Positions 35,760 through 48,567 of a stretch of 64,000 nucleotides of DNA are shown in pieces. The notes beneath the pieces were generated by a model. It was not told the origin of the DNA. It worked only from the letters and a program-made list of their open reading frames with translations, and did no database searches. A program made the translations under genes and the position numbers. The stretch comes from Hibiscus mutabilis (taxonomy: Eukaryota; Streptophyta; Magnoliopsida; Malvales; Malvaceae). The stretch covers positions 3,891,146 to 3,955,145 of the forward strand of contig CM033745.1 in assembly GCA_019671005.1 (NCBI GenBank), in the 5' to 3' direction. Position 1 is the stretch's first letter, and the number at the start of each line of letters is the position of its first letter.

Positions 35760-36609
35760 TTAACAGTGGCCCCGTTTTTTGGACATAAAATGATGGGTTC
35801 GGCATTTAGTACTCTGCAAAAGTAGTAGTACGATTGTATGTTAGGAGATAAGAGAATTTCGACTCTAAAACTATAAAAGAATCTAATTTCTATAGGCACT
35901 TGGAAAAACTGGGGTTTGTGTAAATTATCATGAAATGATGCCTAAATCACAAAAATGCAGGAGGGAAAAACATAAATCCAAGCTCTAACCTCTATTTTTC
36001 AACCACTTTGTAGGCCGACAAGAAATGGAAAAGGAAAGAACAAGAGATTGACCTTTGATTGAGCGGAGGGCGAATCAAGAATAAAGGAGTGCATAGATAA
36101 TTTCGCAATCTCAGAAACAGCAGCATCTCGAACTCCAGGAACATCACTTGATAAATATTCATAAGCTGCCTCGAAAGCTTCAAGCCAAAACCTTGGCAAC
36201 CGAACGCCGGCGCTATGCGTGTAAACATCCCACATCTTCCTCACCACCTTCTCTCTTTCCTCCAATTCCTGTTTTTCAGACCAAAATCACTCGATCCAAA
36301 ACCAACAAAATCAAACAAATTACCAGAAATAGATAGAGATTGGTTGCTTACAAGGACATCGAAATCGTCATGGACAGAGGAGTCGAAGTCATCGGAGAAT
36401 GTAGTAAGATCACCGGAAGACCATTTGAGGGAAACAGAGCCAGTAAACATGGACCAGAAAGCAAGCAAGAGAATTGCAGCCAAAACCCAGAATTTGTACC
36501 CACTTTTGCCAAAGAAACCAGTGACGGGGCTATCTTTCTTCACAGTACTCGATGTTGCTTGTTGTTTCTGTGAAGTGATTGCATTTGGAAGTGAGTCTTG
36601 ATCCTCCAT
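35760..36609 (-). CDS. DUF1195-type small membrane protein
   Basis: Minus-strand exon 1 (36609-36352) encodes 86 residues: a hydrophilic N-terminus, VTGFFGKSGYKFW, one strong membrane helix (VLAAILLLAFWSMFTGSV) and an acidic stretch FSDDFDSSVHDDFDVL. Exon 2 (36268-36053) encodes LEEREKVVRKMWDVY, RLPRFWLEAFEAAYEYL and SEIAKLSMHSF. Both join in phase 0 at good GT-AG sites. A third exon at 35813-35760 (STKCRTHHFMSKKRG, TAA) also fits phase 0 and a TTTTGCAG acceptor, giving about 175 residues, but that end is the least certain. The family has no known function; the single helix suggests a type II membrane protein. It is convergent with the EXA1-like pseudogene. Confidence 0.75.
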
Positions 36610-36959
36610 TTTCAGTTCTCAACCTCAGCTTTCAAGTCTCCCTGGTTTGGCTAAAAGGTAAAAGCAGTGAAGTAGAACTAGCAGCGATTATAGAAAAGAA
36701 ATTTTAGAAGGCTTTACACCAAAAATAAGTCCTCAAATATCGCATTTTTTCTTTTAGGTGTTTAAACTATTTTTTTATCCTTTTTGAGTGCCTAACGTTT
36801 TATTACGTTATTATTTTAAGGTCTTATTTTAATTTTGTTAAAAAAATATATAATATCCAATGAGAACAAGACACGTGTTTTGTTTTAGGTATCTAAACTA
36901 TTTTTTTGTTTATATTATGTTTATGTATAATGGGTTTGATTTGAATTTGTCTTTTCTAG

Positions 36960-37229
36960 AATCGTTGTAAATACTTGGAATGGCTTGACAAGGAAGAATT
37001 GAAAGGAAATGTAGTTAAAGATCTGAAAGCTCAGCTGGAAATGGATATGGAAATAGCAAAGAATAAAAAAATCAGAATTAAAAATATTGAACTGAAGAAC
37101 CATGTTAAAATTGATGAAGTCCAAATGTTGCTGACAAAGGTGAAGGTTCAAAAAGAGAAAATAAGGTCGTATAAAGTGAATTTGAGGAATGATGCATTGT
37201 TCTATAAGATATCTTTTATTATGTCATAG
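36960..37229 (+). pseudogene. GRF zinc-finger/coiled-coil gene, last exon only (MULE C)
   Basis: After an acceptor TTTTCTAG the frame reads NRCKYLEWLDKEE, the end of a GRF zinc finger as found in many plant MULEs, followed by a lysine-rich coiled coil (LKAQLEMDMEIAKNKKIRIK) to TAG at 37227-37229. The earlier exon with the rest of the finger is missing. The likely original role was an accessory DNA-binding protein of the element; this is inference. Confidence 0.6.
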
Positions 37230-37780
37230 ATTATGTATGTAGTGATAAAATTTATTTTTTAAAGACGAAATGTTACTATCGAAGACAGTTGAATGAAACT
37301 TATTTGCTATCAAAGATTGTTTGTAATGTTACTACCATTGGTTGAGCAGTTAGACTTCATCTCATTAAACAAGTGAATCATTTCCTAATTGCAAGTGAGT
37401 TTAGCAAATTTACGATATAAAATCAACGAAACTAAAAACACATATTGCTAACATCAACCAAATTAAAAAGTAAGACTTACAATATTGAATCAAACTCCAT
37501 ATCAACATAATTTCAATTTCTGATAATTTAACTGCAACATAGAGCAGCAAATCAAAAAGTAACTAAATCCAACTGAAATAAATCATTTTAGCATTAAGTC
37601 ACCTAAAAACATATTTCTAGCAATTCCTACTTCTAACCCCAAAACAAAGTGCAAAATAGTTCTAACCCCAAAGCAACAACATGCCACAACAAAAAATGAT
37701 ATTTGCACAAGTTTGCATCGGAGCAATCCAAAATAGTTCCAACAGTACTTGCTTTTAACTAAACTATTTTCTAAGGTTTT
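37230..37780. other. MULE C interior, no coding support
   Basis: AT-rich spacer between the convergent GRF fragment and the transposase tail. A minus-strand frame at 37583-37783 has no recognisable feature. Confidence 0.4.
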
Positions 37781-37794
37781 CATATGATGGATTT

Positions 37795-39040
37795 TGAGAG
37801 ATTCCTCCTTATGGTCAGCTTTGGAATCCTAGTAGGTGAAGGCTGGGAGACAATTGAAGGAAGCCGAGAGACAGGATGTTGGGATGATGCAGAAGGTGTT
37901 CGAAAAGATGCTTCGTGTTGACCGATGGTAGGTTGAGATGATGCTGATAGTGGCCTGTTGTGAGGCCTAGAAATAAGCACTTGACTTGGTCTTCCTGGCT
38001 GTTAAAATAGAAGAAAAAATTTAGTAAGTGCTGGTATCTTACATTTAAAATTTAGACAATCTTTACTAAAAAACTTACATTTAAAATTTATAGTCCTGTT
38101 GTAGTATTTGTGTAAATGCTCAAACCTTGCATAATTGTTCTCCCTCTTGACCCATGTGATGTAACATTGCCCCTAAATTCTTTTGTCATTGGTGGAATCC
38201 TATTTGTTGTTACCTTCTTTCTAGGTGTAGAGCTTCTTGTTTGGCATGAAGGTGCTGGTTGAACTGATGGAGTAGATTGTGATGCAATTGGTGACCCATT
38301 TCTTGAACCTTCAACATTGGACTTCATATAGGCATCTTGAATCTCAACCTGCAAATTACATTAATTGTTAGTCAATAACCGAAGAATGTAACAAATATGT
38401 CATGCTCATCATCATATATTTACACTTACAATGGTTTGATTTTTGTTTTTGCATGTTCTTTTTTATGGCCATTACGTCCACATTATCTACAGCTCATCTT
38501 TAATCTTAACTTCCTCAACTTCTTTCCATTACGCCCTTCACCTTCTTCTCTTTTTCTTTTATGCTTTAGTCTTTCAGGAAATTTTCTTTTCAATGGCAGA
38601 TCAATGTAGCCCATTTTTGTGTCTTCCCAAAATTTTTCACTTGGGATGGTAGGCATGGCAACACTGTACAACTCATTATATACATGTGTTTTGTATAAGT
38701 CAAGTACACAGTCTTCTAATCTCTCTTCTCTATACAATATGACACATGCAGCATGAGGGCATGGAATACCTGTTAGATCCCACACTCTACATGTGCAATT
38801 CCAGCTCCTAACATCTACTACAAATGTATCTTGCTTACACATCACTTCATACCCTTTAGCCCCATCAGATACTAAATGTTTTTCATTTGCCCATTCTGAT
38901 TCACTGCTTTCTGAACCTGTTTCATTAATATCTTTAGCTACCATCCCATTACCAGCATCACCAGTAACTTCGTCATCATTATTGCCCCTACTAATACTAC
39001 TTTCTTGTGGTCCATCCTTTGTCGTCATTTTTCTGTAGTT
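37795..39040 (-). pseudogene. MULE C transposase, C-terminal part
   Basis: After a TTAACTACAG acceptor (about 39036) a 181-codon open stretch runs to 38483. It holds a SWIM zinc finger (NCTCRVWDLTGIPCPHAACV) with the conserved C-x-C-xn-C-P-H-A pattern, then a basic RLKHKRKREEGEG tail and a zinc knuckle (CGRNGH) read through at about 38490. Further exons (38354-38088 and 37980-37795) encode a Ser/Pro/Gln-rich tail. The DDE core expected upstream is absent. Text at 39274-39495 (minus) may be a remnant of an earlier exon. Confidence 0.75.
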
Positions 39041-40030
39041 AAATCACCAAACAAATAAATAAGACAAACGATTCGTGTGATTTATTAATGGCTTACATTG
39101 CATGTAAATTCTTTTAAACTTATCTGAAGCATGTGAATTTAACAAATTAATGATATAAAGATTATCAAGGACAACTGTCTGACGTTATTTAGGTCATACG
39201 AACAAAGTAGTGATTTCAGTTTCCCACCACAAAAACAACTAAACTTATTCAGTTTTGTCATTTTCTTACTACTTTATATCAATATTATATAATACTTTAC
39301 CACTATCCAACAATATAAGCAAAAACACACACACTCATATATATGAAACAATTTCACAATGTACCTTAACTTTTCTTGGTCAACTAAAGAATCTACGGTA
39401 ATAAAGTGCTTCCACTTGTCGTCTGAACTCCAATACAGGTTACGACATGAATACATTAGATTCCAATTTGGATTATAAATTGACAATTGGAGCATTGTTT
39501 TTCGAACTTACCTTTTGATTGTTCTAGTGTGAGCCTCCTTCGACAAATAAACTTATTCTTCTTCGATGCTTTTTTTCAACTACTTGGGGTTTTGATTTTA
39601 GTTTTGAATGATGGGATTTTAAAATCAAAGAGTTTGCAACAAATCGATTAGGGATTTTAAGGTTTCCCAAATCGATTCAGAAAAAAGTGGAGAAGAGTTT
39701 CTTACGTTTTCATTTGGGTAAATGGAAAAGAAAGAGTTAGGGTTATGTGTGAGTTGTTTTCTGAGATGAACGGTAAAAAGGTATTGGATTAAAATTTTAA
39801 TTTTTGATTTTTAATTTTTAATTTCATGTATTTTCAAAGAAATAAAAAAAATTAAAAACAAAACATGTGTCTTGTTCTCATTGGATACCATATTTTTTTA
39901 ACGGAAGTTAGAGTAAGACCTTAAAATGGTAACATAATGAAATGTTAGGCACTTAAAATGGGCAAAAAATAGTTTGGACACTTAAAAGGGGAAAATGAGG
40001 TAATTTGGACACTTATTTTAGTGTTAAGCC

Positions 40031-42909
40031 TAATTAGAATTAGATGGTTTAATTATGCTCTCAGTCCCTAGATTCTTAACAAATTTAAGTTTTAATCTAT
40101 TTTTTCTTAGTTTCAAATTTTTAATAGGATATGTATACTACTTTGATTTAATAATTAAAGGCAAATTAAAATAATATCATTTTTAAAATTAGGTTAGTTG
40201 TTTTTTATATTATTTTTTGACAAATAGTTATATTTCAATTATTGAATCAAAAGAATGAATGAGAAAATGTAAATTTCAAAAAGTAAAAAGTAAGGAAACT
40301 TTACTAGGTCGGTGATATTGGAGACGTAATAATGGTTGGACAATAACGTAGAAGTTAACCGCGTAAAGCAAGCTTTCATTAGGAGAAATTATTTTTAATG
40401 GGATAAAGTATACGTGAATATTCGATCGAGTTGAATTAAAAAAATTTAAGTTAATCTAGTTATTTGAGTTTCTGTTTAAGCTTAATTTTAAAACTTTATA
40501 ATATTATGGTACTAATTGATTCTAATTTAAATAACTTTTTATAACAATATAGGATATACATATATGTTTCTTCGTATTTTTTTCATATGTGATATACATA
40601 AATCAAATAGAATTGAGAGACTCGACTCGAACTTAAAGTCCAATCAAGTAATTGCTAAAATTTTTAAATTAATTTGAGTTTCATTTTATGACTCAAATTT
40701 TATTTGAAATTTTTTCAAGACGAGTTTATGAAATTATTCACACCGATTTGAATAAAAAATTTAATTTTTTAAAGTTGAATCGATTTTTTTTTTCTCCGAC
40801 TATGCTATGCTTTTCTAAGTAATTTTGAATATAGCTAAACAATCACGTAAATAAAATCCGAATGGGGTAATTCAGTAACCATTTTGGAGATTTAGAGGAA
40901 ATAAGAAATCATATTTCGGTTTTTTAAGGGGGGCGGGGGGCAGCAGCCAGCAAGTGAGAACATTACGTTGTCCCTTTAGTTTCTCCTACTCGATACAACC
41001 TCATGAATCAAGTCTGGGTTTTGGTTTTAATAAGTGATATTTAGACAACGTTAAACAATAATAATTATTAGTTTTTATAAGGGTTTATTTGTTTTAAGTT
41101 TTATTATAAAATAATTATTTAAATTATATTTTGTAACAAAATGAAGCACTCATTATCTACTCCGACAAAAATAACACTAAAATTAATATATATATATAGA
41201 TATATATAATTTAAACAATTACTTGATAACAAATCTTTTGTTTTATTCAAAAAGCAACTAACAAGCACAAAGCAGTTGAGGAAGTTTACTCCCCTTGTCC
41301 CCACTCCTTAGCCGACCATATTAAATAGCAACATATGATATTTTGGTCGAGTTTGGTATAAGAATGAAAAAAAAATTTATTGTAAGAGATCTGGGCTCAA
41401 TTAATTTTATTTATAAAATGTGTAAACATTATTAAATATTAAAGGATAAAAAAATTAATATTACCTTATAATCGCCTTAAAATTATTAAAAAAATAATGA
41501 TAGAAAATTTTGTAATCTAATAGGTAATTACAAAGTAAAAATCTAGTTATAAATCTGGCTTCTTTTGCCATTGTTGTTGCAAAGTAATCTTGGGGGCAAA
41601 TGTATGTTGGTTAAAAGCTGAATTTTTTCGGCTGTCATTAAACGCTCGTTTAACCACTTAAAATGATGGGCAAACGGATGTTAGAGACTAAACAAAGACC
41701 ATTTGGCATGAAAATAAAGGCCAAACGGGCACTGGTGTCGTATACCATGGTGTTGGAGAATCATAGATGTTAATCCAATTCAATAATGGCGATCGGTTTT
41801 GGCGTGGTATTGGAGTTGGGCTTCCCTGGTTGTCCCTTGGCGATGAAGGTTGGATTCGTGGAGATTGTGGGGCATAGTTGCAAATTGATGTTATTTTAAG
41901 TAATTTTTTTCTTGATAAATTTTCATGTAACGAACTTTATTCGTTGTTTATGCTGGATAGTTCAAATTTAATTATGTTTTGTACTATAATTATGTTTCAT
42001 AATAAGTGGTTAAAGTTTTTAGTTGACATAATTTTTTTCTTTTAAGAAGTAGGTTCAAAATCCATTAAAAATAAAATTTTCTTTCTTTTCCCTTGAGAAA
42101 TTGTTAAAAAAACAATTATCTTTTGTACTATAAGTATGTTAATCACTTTTCACTTGTCATAAACTGAGAGCATTCAATGTTTTGCCAATGTATTTTGGAG
42201 ATATTTGCGTGTTGTCTTACTTTGTTTCCTTATTTGGAACTTACTATTTAAATAATTTTTATTACTACTAATAAAATAATTGTAATGAGATAAAAAGTAA
42301 ATTTTAATTATTTTATTAATAAATTTTTTATCAAGTGAAATAATTTTACATTTGTATAGAAAGAATAATAATTTCCATCATCTATTTTAAGATGTTTTCA
42401 AGAACTTGTTGTGTACTTGTATCTAGAGTCATAAAAAAATCTTTAAAGAATTGTTTTACGCTTCAAAGTCCATTATGCGTTAAGACTAATATATCTTTCA
42501 TTTATGCAATTTCTATTGAATTCCATTCTCATGTTCAATAAAAAAAGACAATGGTAGAAGTAAGAACAACTAAATTAATCTATAATTAGTCAGTAGCAGA
42601 AGGCAGAAAATTCATCATCAGACAATCCATGCGTATCAAAACCAACTCCTTTACTCTTCCACCTCCCATACATAAGTTTTTCCTGCAACTATTTTTCCTG
42701 TTATATCTTCTATCCGCGACTCTATGGCACCATGCATATATTTCCCACAAAATACAAGTGAATCTATGGCAGAAGGCACGTTGTGTTGTATTTTTCAGAA
42801 AATACAAAACAATGTTCCTTCTTTCAGTTCACCATTTCAGCTTAACGGATTCGCTTTGAAAGAATGAAGTTATTGTCAATTACTTTTCCTATGTTCATCT
42901 TTTAACTCC
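40031..42909. other. Intergenic stretch
   Basis: Mostly AT-rich. A small G-run (GGGGGGCGGGGGGC, near 40929) and a more GC-rich patch at 41570-41880 stand out, but no coding region is supported. 42560-42909 is the probable 3' UTR of the DUF620 gene. Confidence 0.5.
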
Positions 42910-44220
42910 TCAGTTCTCTTCGTGATCTCTCTTGAGATCAGCTGGAGGAAGAAAAGTTTCATTGGACAAGCCACGAATGTTAAACTCAACCTCGTCGATC
43001 CACCAAGTTTCTTCAATCTGCCTCTTGTGTCTATGCGACTTCCCGTATCGGTACAGCGTCGTGATGGTCTTCCCACTGTGTGCTATGTTGATCCCATCGA
43101 CGTAACGGTAATCTTGGACCACCGATTCCACAGTGGTCTCCCAAAACACGCTGTCGTTATTGACAGCGGCCTTCATCCTTACCAGCTTTTTGTCCTCGAA
43201 CTTGGCGAGAAGCCCCATTCTTTGGCAGAAATAACCCCGGATCGTGTGCTGGATGATTTCCGCTTGAGGTGAACTTTGAGCCTTGAGTGCCTCTGAATCG
43301 GTTTCGAGCATGAGTACGAAACACGCTTCGTCGTTAACAGCCTGTTCTCCTACGCAAAGTGCATTGATAAATAAGCTGGCCGTGCACCTTGGGTCCAATC
43401 CCTGTGGAATCCGCACAAATTGAACAATGTCATGGCAAGTTAGACCCAATGCAGCATACGGTATTTCATATAGGAAAAAAACAGTCTAAAATGTACCTGC
43501 GAGAATCGTCGTAGGGGTCGAGGAGGGCCTCGATGTGCATGACCGGGTTGTGAAGATGACTGATTCCAAGCAATCTTACCGTCACACCCTGCGCTAACTT
43601 TGAAACCAGAGACAACCAGTTCTAAATACCACAAATCCGGGTTCTTCTGCCACAATACGAACCCCCCAAACTCACAATTGCCTCCGTCTTGCATCGTATC
43701 ATCACCCAGCAGCTTCTCGAAACCCTGCATTTGCACCTTCCCCACTGCATACATGTTTCTTATGGAATTCAATTTCAAATTCCCCCCACAGGCGGCCACG
43801 TATTGATGTATTATATATTTTGCATTCGAAGCCTCCTGTTCCGTGCATCGACAAAGCAACAATCTTCGTTATTTATGTTCATGAACATATACGGAGAAGA
43901 CATGGGAAAGAGTTGTAACTTACGATGGAGCAATCTTTGATTGGACTTGAACGCGTGTAATTCTCCAAATCGACACGCAAAGGGATGAGGGGAGTACCGA
44001 CGATCTTAAGCAATGTCAAGAACTCGTTGTCGGAATTAGCCAGGAGATACGTTGAGGTGTCGAAAGATGACCGAGCTTTCATGAAGTTACGCAAGTTTTG
44101 CCATCGTAAATTCTCATTGCTGCCCATCTTGGTGTACATTTCTTCGGGTATAGGCACTTCCAGCACCGTTTCCAGGCCTTCTTGGTTATCAAGGTTAGGA
44201 CAAAGCTTCATAATCATCAT
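42910..44220 (-). CDS. DUF620 family protein
   Basis: Three exons on the minus strand, 44220-43924, 43835-43497 and 43401-42910, are each a multiple of three bases and join in phase 0 at GT-AG borders. The product is about 375 residues, close to the family's usual 380-450. Landmarks: LLKIVGTPLIPLRVD near the exon 1 end, YIIHQYVAACGG, GGFVLWQKNPDLWYLELVV, the GPPRPLRRFSQ-GLDPR junction split by intron 2, AEIIQHTIRGYFCQRMGLL, and GINIAHSGKTITTLYRYG. No signal peptide or membrane helix is seen. The biochemical role of DUF620 is not established (some databases call members lipase-like). The gene is clean of lesions. Confidence 0.93.
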
Positions 44221-45329
44221 TGAAAATCAACTCGGGGAGAAATGAGAGAGAAAAGATTCAAAGACAAAAGGCTATAAGCTTTGAGATTTTCCTGATGAAA
44301 ACTTGTTTGGTTTTGGTCGGAAATTATGCTGATGAACACCTAGAATGAATCAGGTTAGCAGATTTCAGGATTTTGGGAAGATTTTTATAACTACTGTTTC
44401 TATTTAATTCGGAGATTGGCACGTATTAATACACACATATATTAATTAGGGTTCTTTGTTTACTATTTGTTAACTTTAATTTTAGTTTGTCTTTGTTTTG
44501 AATTTAGTTAAAAATATAACCAAAAAAATCTTATAAACTGTAAAACGAGGATGAATGAAAATCTATCAGTGGCATCTGAAAAATTAAGGTTTAGCTGGCA
44601 TATAGTCTCAGGGTAAGTTTAACATACACGGATTCTAACCGTAAAGATCAAATAACCCTAACAAATTAATCAATTTTCATACATGGGGAAGGAAGGACAA
44701 ATGTCCTTATTTTATGAATTTTCTTTTGTATTTCCCCTTGAGCATCATATATTAGTCAAATTCACTTAGGTTCTAAGTAACTAATAATTATTTTTTTGGT
44801 GTACTTTTTTACGACGATACAAAAAATAAATAAATTTTAAGTCATAATCTTAAATTTTAAAATCTAAACTCAAAAAATACGCCATACTCCTAATTCTCTA
44901 AGCCCTATTGCCTTAATCCTCAACATTTACTCTACATCTTAATCTTAAACTCTAAATTTAATTTTTTAGGGTAGAAATATGAATAGAAATATAGAGAAGG
45001 GGCAACAATTTGAATTCTTTTCAACTATTCATGGGAGTTATGTTACGTTGATTCCATATAAAATTTAGATGTACTATATTAATAACCAATATATATATAT
45101 ATATAGATTAGGTTCACACATGATAAGTATTTAAACTAAAAAAATGAATTAAGAATCTATATATATTTATACATGATAAAATTTGAATTTAAAACATTAA
45201 GTTCACATATCTGAGTCGAATAAAAGCAGTACTCTGTCATGAACGATGGTCAAAGATATCGACAAGAGATAAGTTAGCAAGACCATCAGGCGAGTGAAAA
45301 GGGAGCCAACGACCTTTGACGAATTTTAT
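44221..45329. other. Upstream region of DUF620 gene and intergenic stretch
   Basis: Promoter-proximal 150 bp are moderate in GC with a purine-rich GAGAAATGAGAGAGAAAAG leader; the rest is AT-rich with a (TA)n run at about 45091-45105. No gene supported. Confidence 0.45.
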
Positions 45330-45935
45330 TTGTCTTTAGTATAATTATTTTGGACTCTATCTATATAAATATGAGAATGGAGGAGGGGACGAAGCCCAAT
45401 CAAGGGGGCGAGAGTTCGAAAGAACAGCTTTAGCCACCCAATCTGTAGCTTCATTACAAGATCTGAAAATAAAAGAAAAAGAACATACAGAAAAACATCT
45501 AGCAAGTTCCACAATATCACGCTCAATAGCTGAAGATTCTCAAGCAGAAAAGCAAGATGAATTTAATCTGAAAACCAGTCCAACATTGTCCGATTTCCAC
45601 ACGCATAGTGAAAACCTGCAGTCAGTGCTGTGACGAACCCCAATCTAACAGCGACGGCTTCTGCCACTCCAGCTGAGGAGGCAGAAAAGGATTTAATATT
45701 GTCCCCGATGACAAAACCTTGCTCATCTCGAATAATAGATGTGGCACCAGTTTTACCAGAGGACGAAACAAAAACAGCATCGCAGTTGATCTTCACGTGA
45801 TCGGGAGGAGGAGGATACCAATGCATGTCACTGAGCGATTCCTATTATTATTACAAACAGAGACAGAGAAGGAATCTTTGAACTCGGCAATATACCAAAC
45901 ATAAATAAGATCATCATCTCGACCCGTAAAAACCT
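45330..45935 (-). pseudogene. Non-LTR retrotransposon (LINE) RNase H relic
   Basis: Minus-strand text reads VWYIAEFKDSFSVS (45890-45850), then after a frame break WYPPPPDHVKINCDAVF with the first catalytic Asp, GATSIIRDEQGFVIG, and AVAVRLGF carrying part of the RNase H helix. It ends with IFRSCNEATDWVAKAV (45460-45415), where the last catalytic residue is expected in the DWVA block. Several frame breaks. This is the C-terminal RNase H domain (RVT_3 type) common in plant LINEs, without the reverse transcriptase. Confidence 0.75.
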
Positions 45936-47046
45936 ATGGTTAGAACAAATATATTTCTTCTTATCGTTCTCTTCTCTCTCGCTTTTTATTATGCAAATTC
46001 TAATTGCGTGTGATTTGAGATATCTTACATCTCTGTTCTAAAAATACTAGTCTAGTATAATTTATTTGATGAACCAAACCAAAACTCTCTGATTCTTTCT
46101 CCACCTCACTCCCATTTTATTGAAACGAAGTGGAATTCGTCCACACAAGCTCTTAGAAATCAAATTAAAAAAGGAAAAGCTCAAAATTTATTAACCGATT
46201 AAAACATAAACATTCTGTACAGATCTCGTAAACCAACAGCGAAGTGTTTTTGTCTCATCTCTATTCTCTCCTGTCAGTCAAAATTTCAAATACGCGTGTG
46301 CACTGTCGCCAAACTTTCCAATTTCGATTTTTAGTGTTTTGTCCAAGTGTCGTACTAATGGAACCATCGCACATCAAACTGAAAACCCTATGCAGAACGC
46401 CCCGTGGAATGCTTCAAATTTCTCAAAGCCCCACCTCATGAATCATACTTTGGTGCCTAATTCCAATAAAATTAAAGGTTAAAGTGAAATGTTATAGTGT
46501 CAGAGTTTCATGGTCTATGGACATGTATTAGAATTATATGTCCACTCCATTGAAACATACATACACCACACACACAAAAACACGTGGCACAACATGCGAT
46601 GTTTCAAGAAGTTTATATGTCGAATATTATTTTCAGAGAAGAACTCAGGCAATTACTCCCATTATACTTCGTGATGTTGAGAACTAATTGACTGCTCCAC
46701 CCTTTTGCCTTTGGAATTTGAGGAATCTTACCATTAAAACCAGAACATCAATACCAATATTAACTCATCCGAAAGTTTTACAATATTACTTGATGTGTAA
46801 ATATTGCAAACTAGAGGGATAATTTTACATTCACCGGACACCTAGTATACAGACGTTTACGAACCCGACGTTTCACTAAGGGATTTCATGTAGGTCATCA
46901 CTTGGATTTGGTCAGTTAATTATATGGGAAATTCGGGTACAATTACAAAGTTATTATTATTTTACATATAGCCGGCCATTTCGCTTTTATATAGTCGTCT
47001 TCGACCCTGAAATTTGTAAACAAAGACAAACGCCTACTTGCTAGAG
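45936..47046. other. Intergenic stretch and OVATE gene upstream region
   Basis: No gene supported. A (CA)n-like run sits near 46561-46584. A TATATAG box at about 46988 lies some 60 bp before the OVATE start codon and could be its TATA box. Confidence 0.5.
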
Positions 47047-48026
47047 ATGGCTAAACGTTTCAACCTCAAACTTTCTCGTGTTATACCGTCTTTCCAATTT
47101 TGTCGACCGAGAAAACCTTCCAATTTAGCTGAGACTCCAGGCCCTGCAATTCACCGGCTATCTCCGGTGAATCCTAAAGCATTAGATATCTGCTATCCGA
47201 ACCTCCCTGCACCACCGCCGACGACACCAGACGACTCTTTTGTCAAACGCCGTTTGTCACCTGAGGCTGAGATAGCATCGTTTGGCTGCGGTTGTCGAAC
47301 TAGATCATGCACCCAACACTTCTCCCCAGACTTTAGTTTTGAGTCACTTGATTACTAGTCCAAGAAAGAAACAACTCGGTTGCATGTGGCAAAAGCCCAC
47401 AATTCCAAGCTTCAAAGGGAAAACGAAGTCGATAAGAAGAAAAAGGCAGTTGCCACAAGTGCTTCATCTCGTGACAGTGGGTGTTTCAGTACCGAAGGAA
47501 CCGAAAACGAGGAGACCGAAACGCTTATAACTACTCCATTAAGCTTCTCGGACGATTCTTCCTTCTGCCGGCTGAGGAATCCCACATGGAAACGAAAAAG
47601 AGCAAGAAGAAACTAAACAATGGGAAGAAAGTAATGAAGAGACTGAGAAGCTTTGGTTCAAAGAAATACAGGGGATCGTCGAAACCTAATGGTTCAAAGA
47701 CAAAGGAAGGAGCTCTGTCATCAGAGAACATTGAAACACTGGCGAGAGGTTCAATGACGGTACAGCCGCAGGCAGCGGAAGGGAAGGTGAGCGAGAGCGT
47801 TGTGGTGATAACAAAATCGGAGGATCCTTATGAGGATTTCAAGAGGTCGATGCTGGAAATGATACTGGAGAAACAGATGTTTGAAGGGAAGGATTTGGAG
47901 CAATTGTTGCAGTGTTTTCTTTCTTTAAATTCAAGGGAATATCATGAAATCATCGTGGAGGCTTTCACCGAGATTTGGGAGGCGTTGTTCTGTGATTACC
48001 TCATGAATGTCCCCCGAGTGAAATAG
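47047..48026 (+). pseudogene. OVATE family protein (OFP) gene with a stop and a frameshift
   Basis: ATG at 47047 opens MAKRFNLKLSRVIPSFQFCR, typical of plant OFPs (transcriptional repressors acting with KNOX/BELL partners). SFGCGCRTRSCTQ follows. An in-frame TAG stands at 47356-47358. The same frame goes on with ENEVDKKKKAVATSAS and RDSGCFSTEGTENEETETL to about 47565. There a 1-base shift (CTTCTGCCGG; SSF then LPAEESHMETKK) moves to the frame ending at 48026. The C-terminal OVATE domain is whole: DPYEDFKRSMLEMILEKQMF, DLEQLLQCFLSLNS and YHEIIVEAFTEIWEALF. The gene has no introns, as usual. With two lesions and an otherwise clean sequence it is either a young pseudogene or carries sequencing errors. 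Confidence 0.88.
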
Positions 48027-48567
48027 GCACCATACAAATTATATTAATTCTTTCTTTTTCATTTTTTGAAGGGTGTGGTGCAAGCGATCAATTGGTACAA
48101 ATAAATATATGATGTAATTCTTTATTCATGAATTGTTTAGAAAACTGAAATTAAAGCATTGAGTTATTCTTTTAAATTAGATGTGAGATTATTTTCATCA
48201 ATTAATATTGCATAATGTTTATTATAGAAAGAAAAAAAAAACTGCCTTGAGGATCAATAAAAGCAACCCAATTTACTTTTAAAATTAGAGTAATGCGACA
48301 TCCAAAGTCTTACAATAACGGTCTTAAGGCCCATTAGTTTGTTCCCAGAACAATAAATTTCAACATCTGCGATAAAAGCCCACTGGGAAAGCCCAAGGAT
48401 AAATTGAGATTCGAGCCGTCCAGCTCCAGCCGAAAAAAATATGCCGCAAATAAGATAGAAATGCTTGGATGCTAGATATTACAAAATCCGAAGAAGAAAC
48501 ACAAACCCTCGGCAGTTCCACCAAACTCTCCCTCTCGTTTCGGTTCCTTGTCTCTTTCGAAGAAAAA
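48027..48567. other. Intergenic stretch between OVATE and OEP24 genes
   Basis: OVATE 3' flank, then the OEP24 promoter and 5' leader (GC rises from about 48350). No other feature. Confidence 0.5.

Larger units (their letters stand above)
36710..40030. mobile_element. MULE C, internally deleted
   Basis: Inverted ends of about 180 bp: GGCTTTACACCAAAAATAAGT on the left pairs with the reverse complement of ACTTATTTTAGTGTTAAGCC on the right. The next blocks (TTTAGGTGTTTAAACTATTT, AATGAGAACAAGACACGTGT) also pair. The 9-mers outside, ATTTTAGAA and TAATTAGAA, agree at 6 of 9 positions, so the duplication is decayed or the border is slightly off. Inside are a GRF-type zinc-finger gene fragment and the 3' part of a transposase. 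Confidence 0.8.

Noticed and set aside
41745..41880. Possible protein text (NGDRFWRGIGVG) in a GC-richer patch
   Set aside because: Too short and interrupted by stops; no family could be assigned.
43689..43940. Plus-strand frames opposite the DUF620 exons
   Set aside because: Shadows of the minus-strand gene, which joins perfectly in frame and matches its family.
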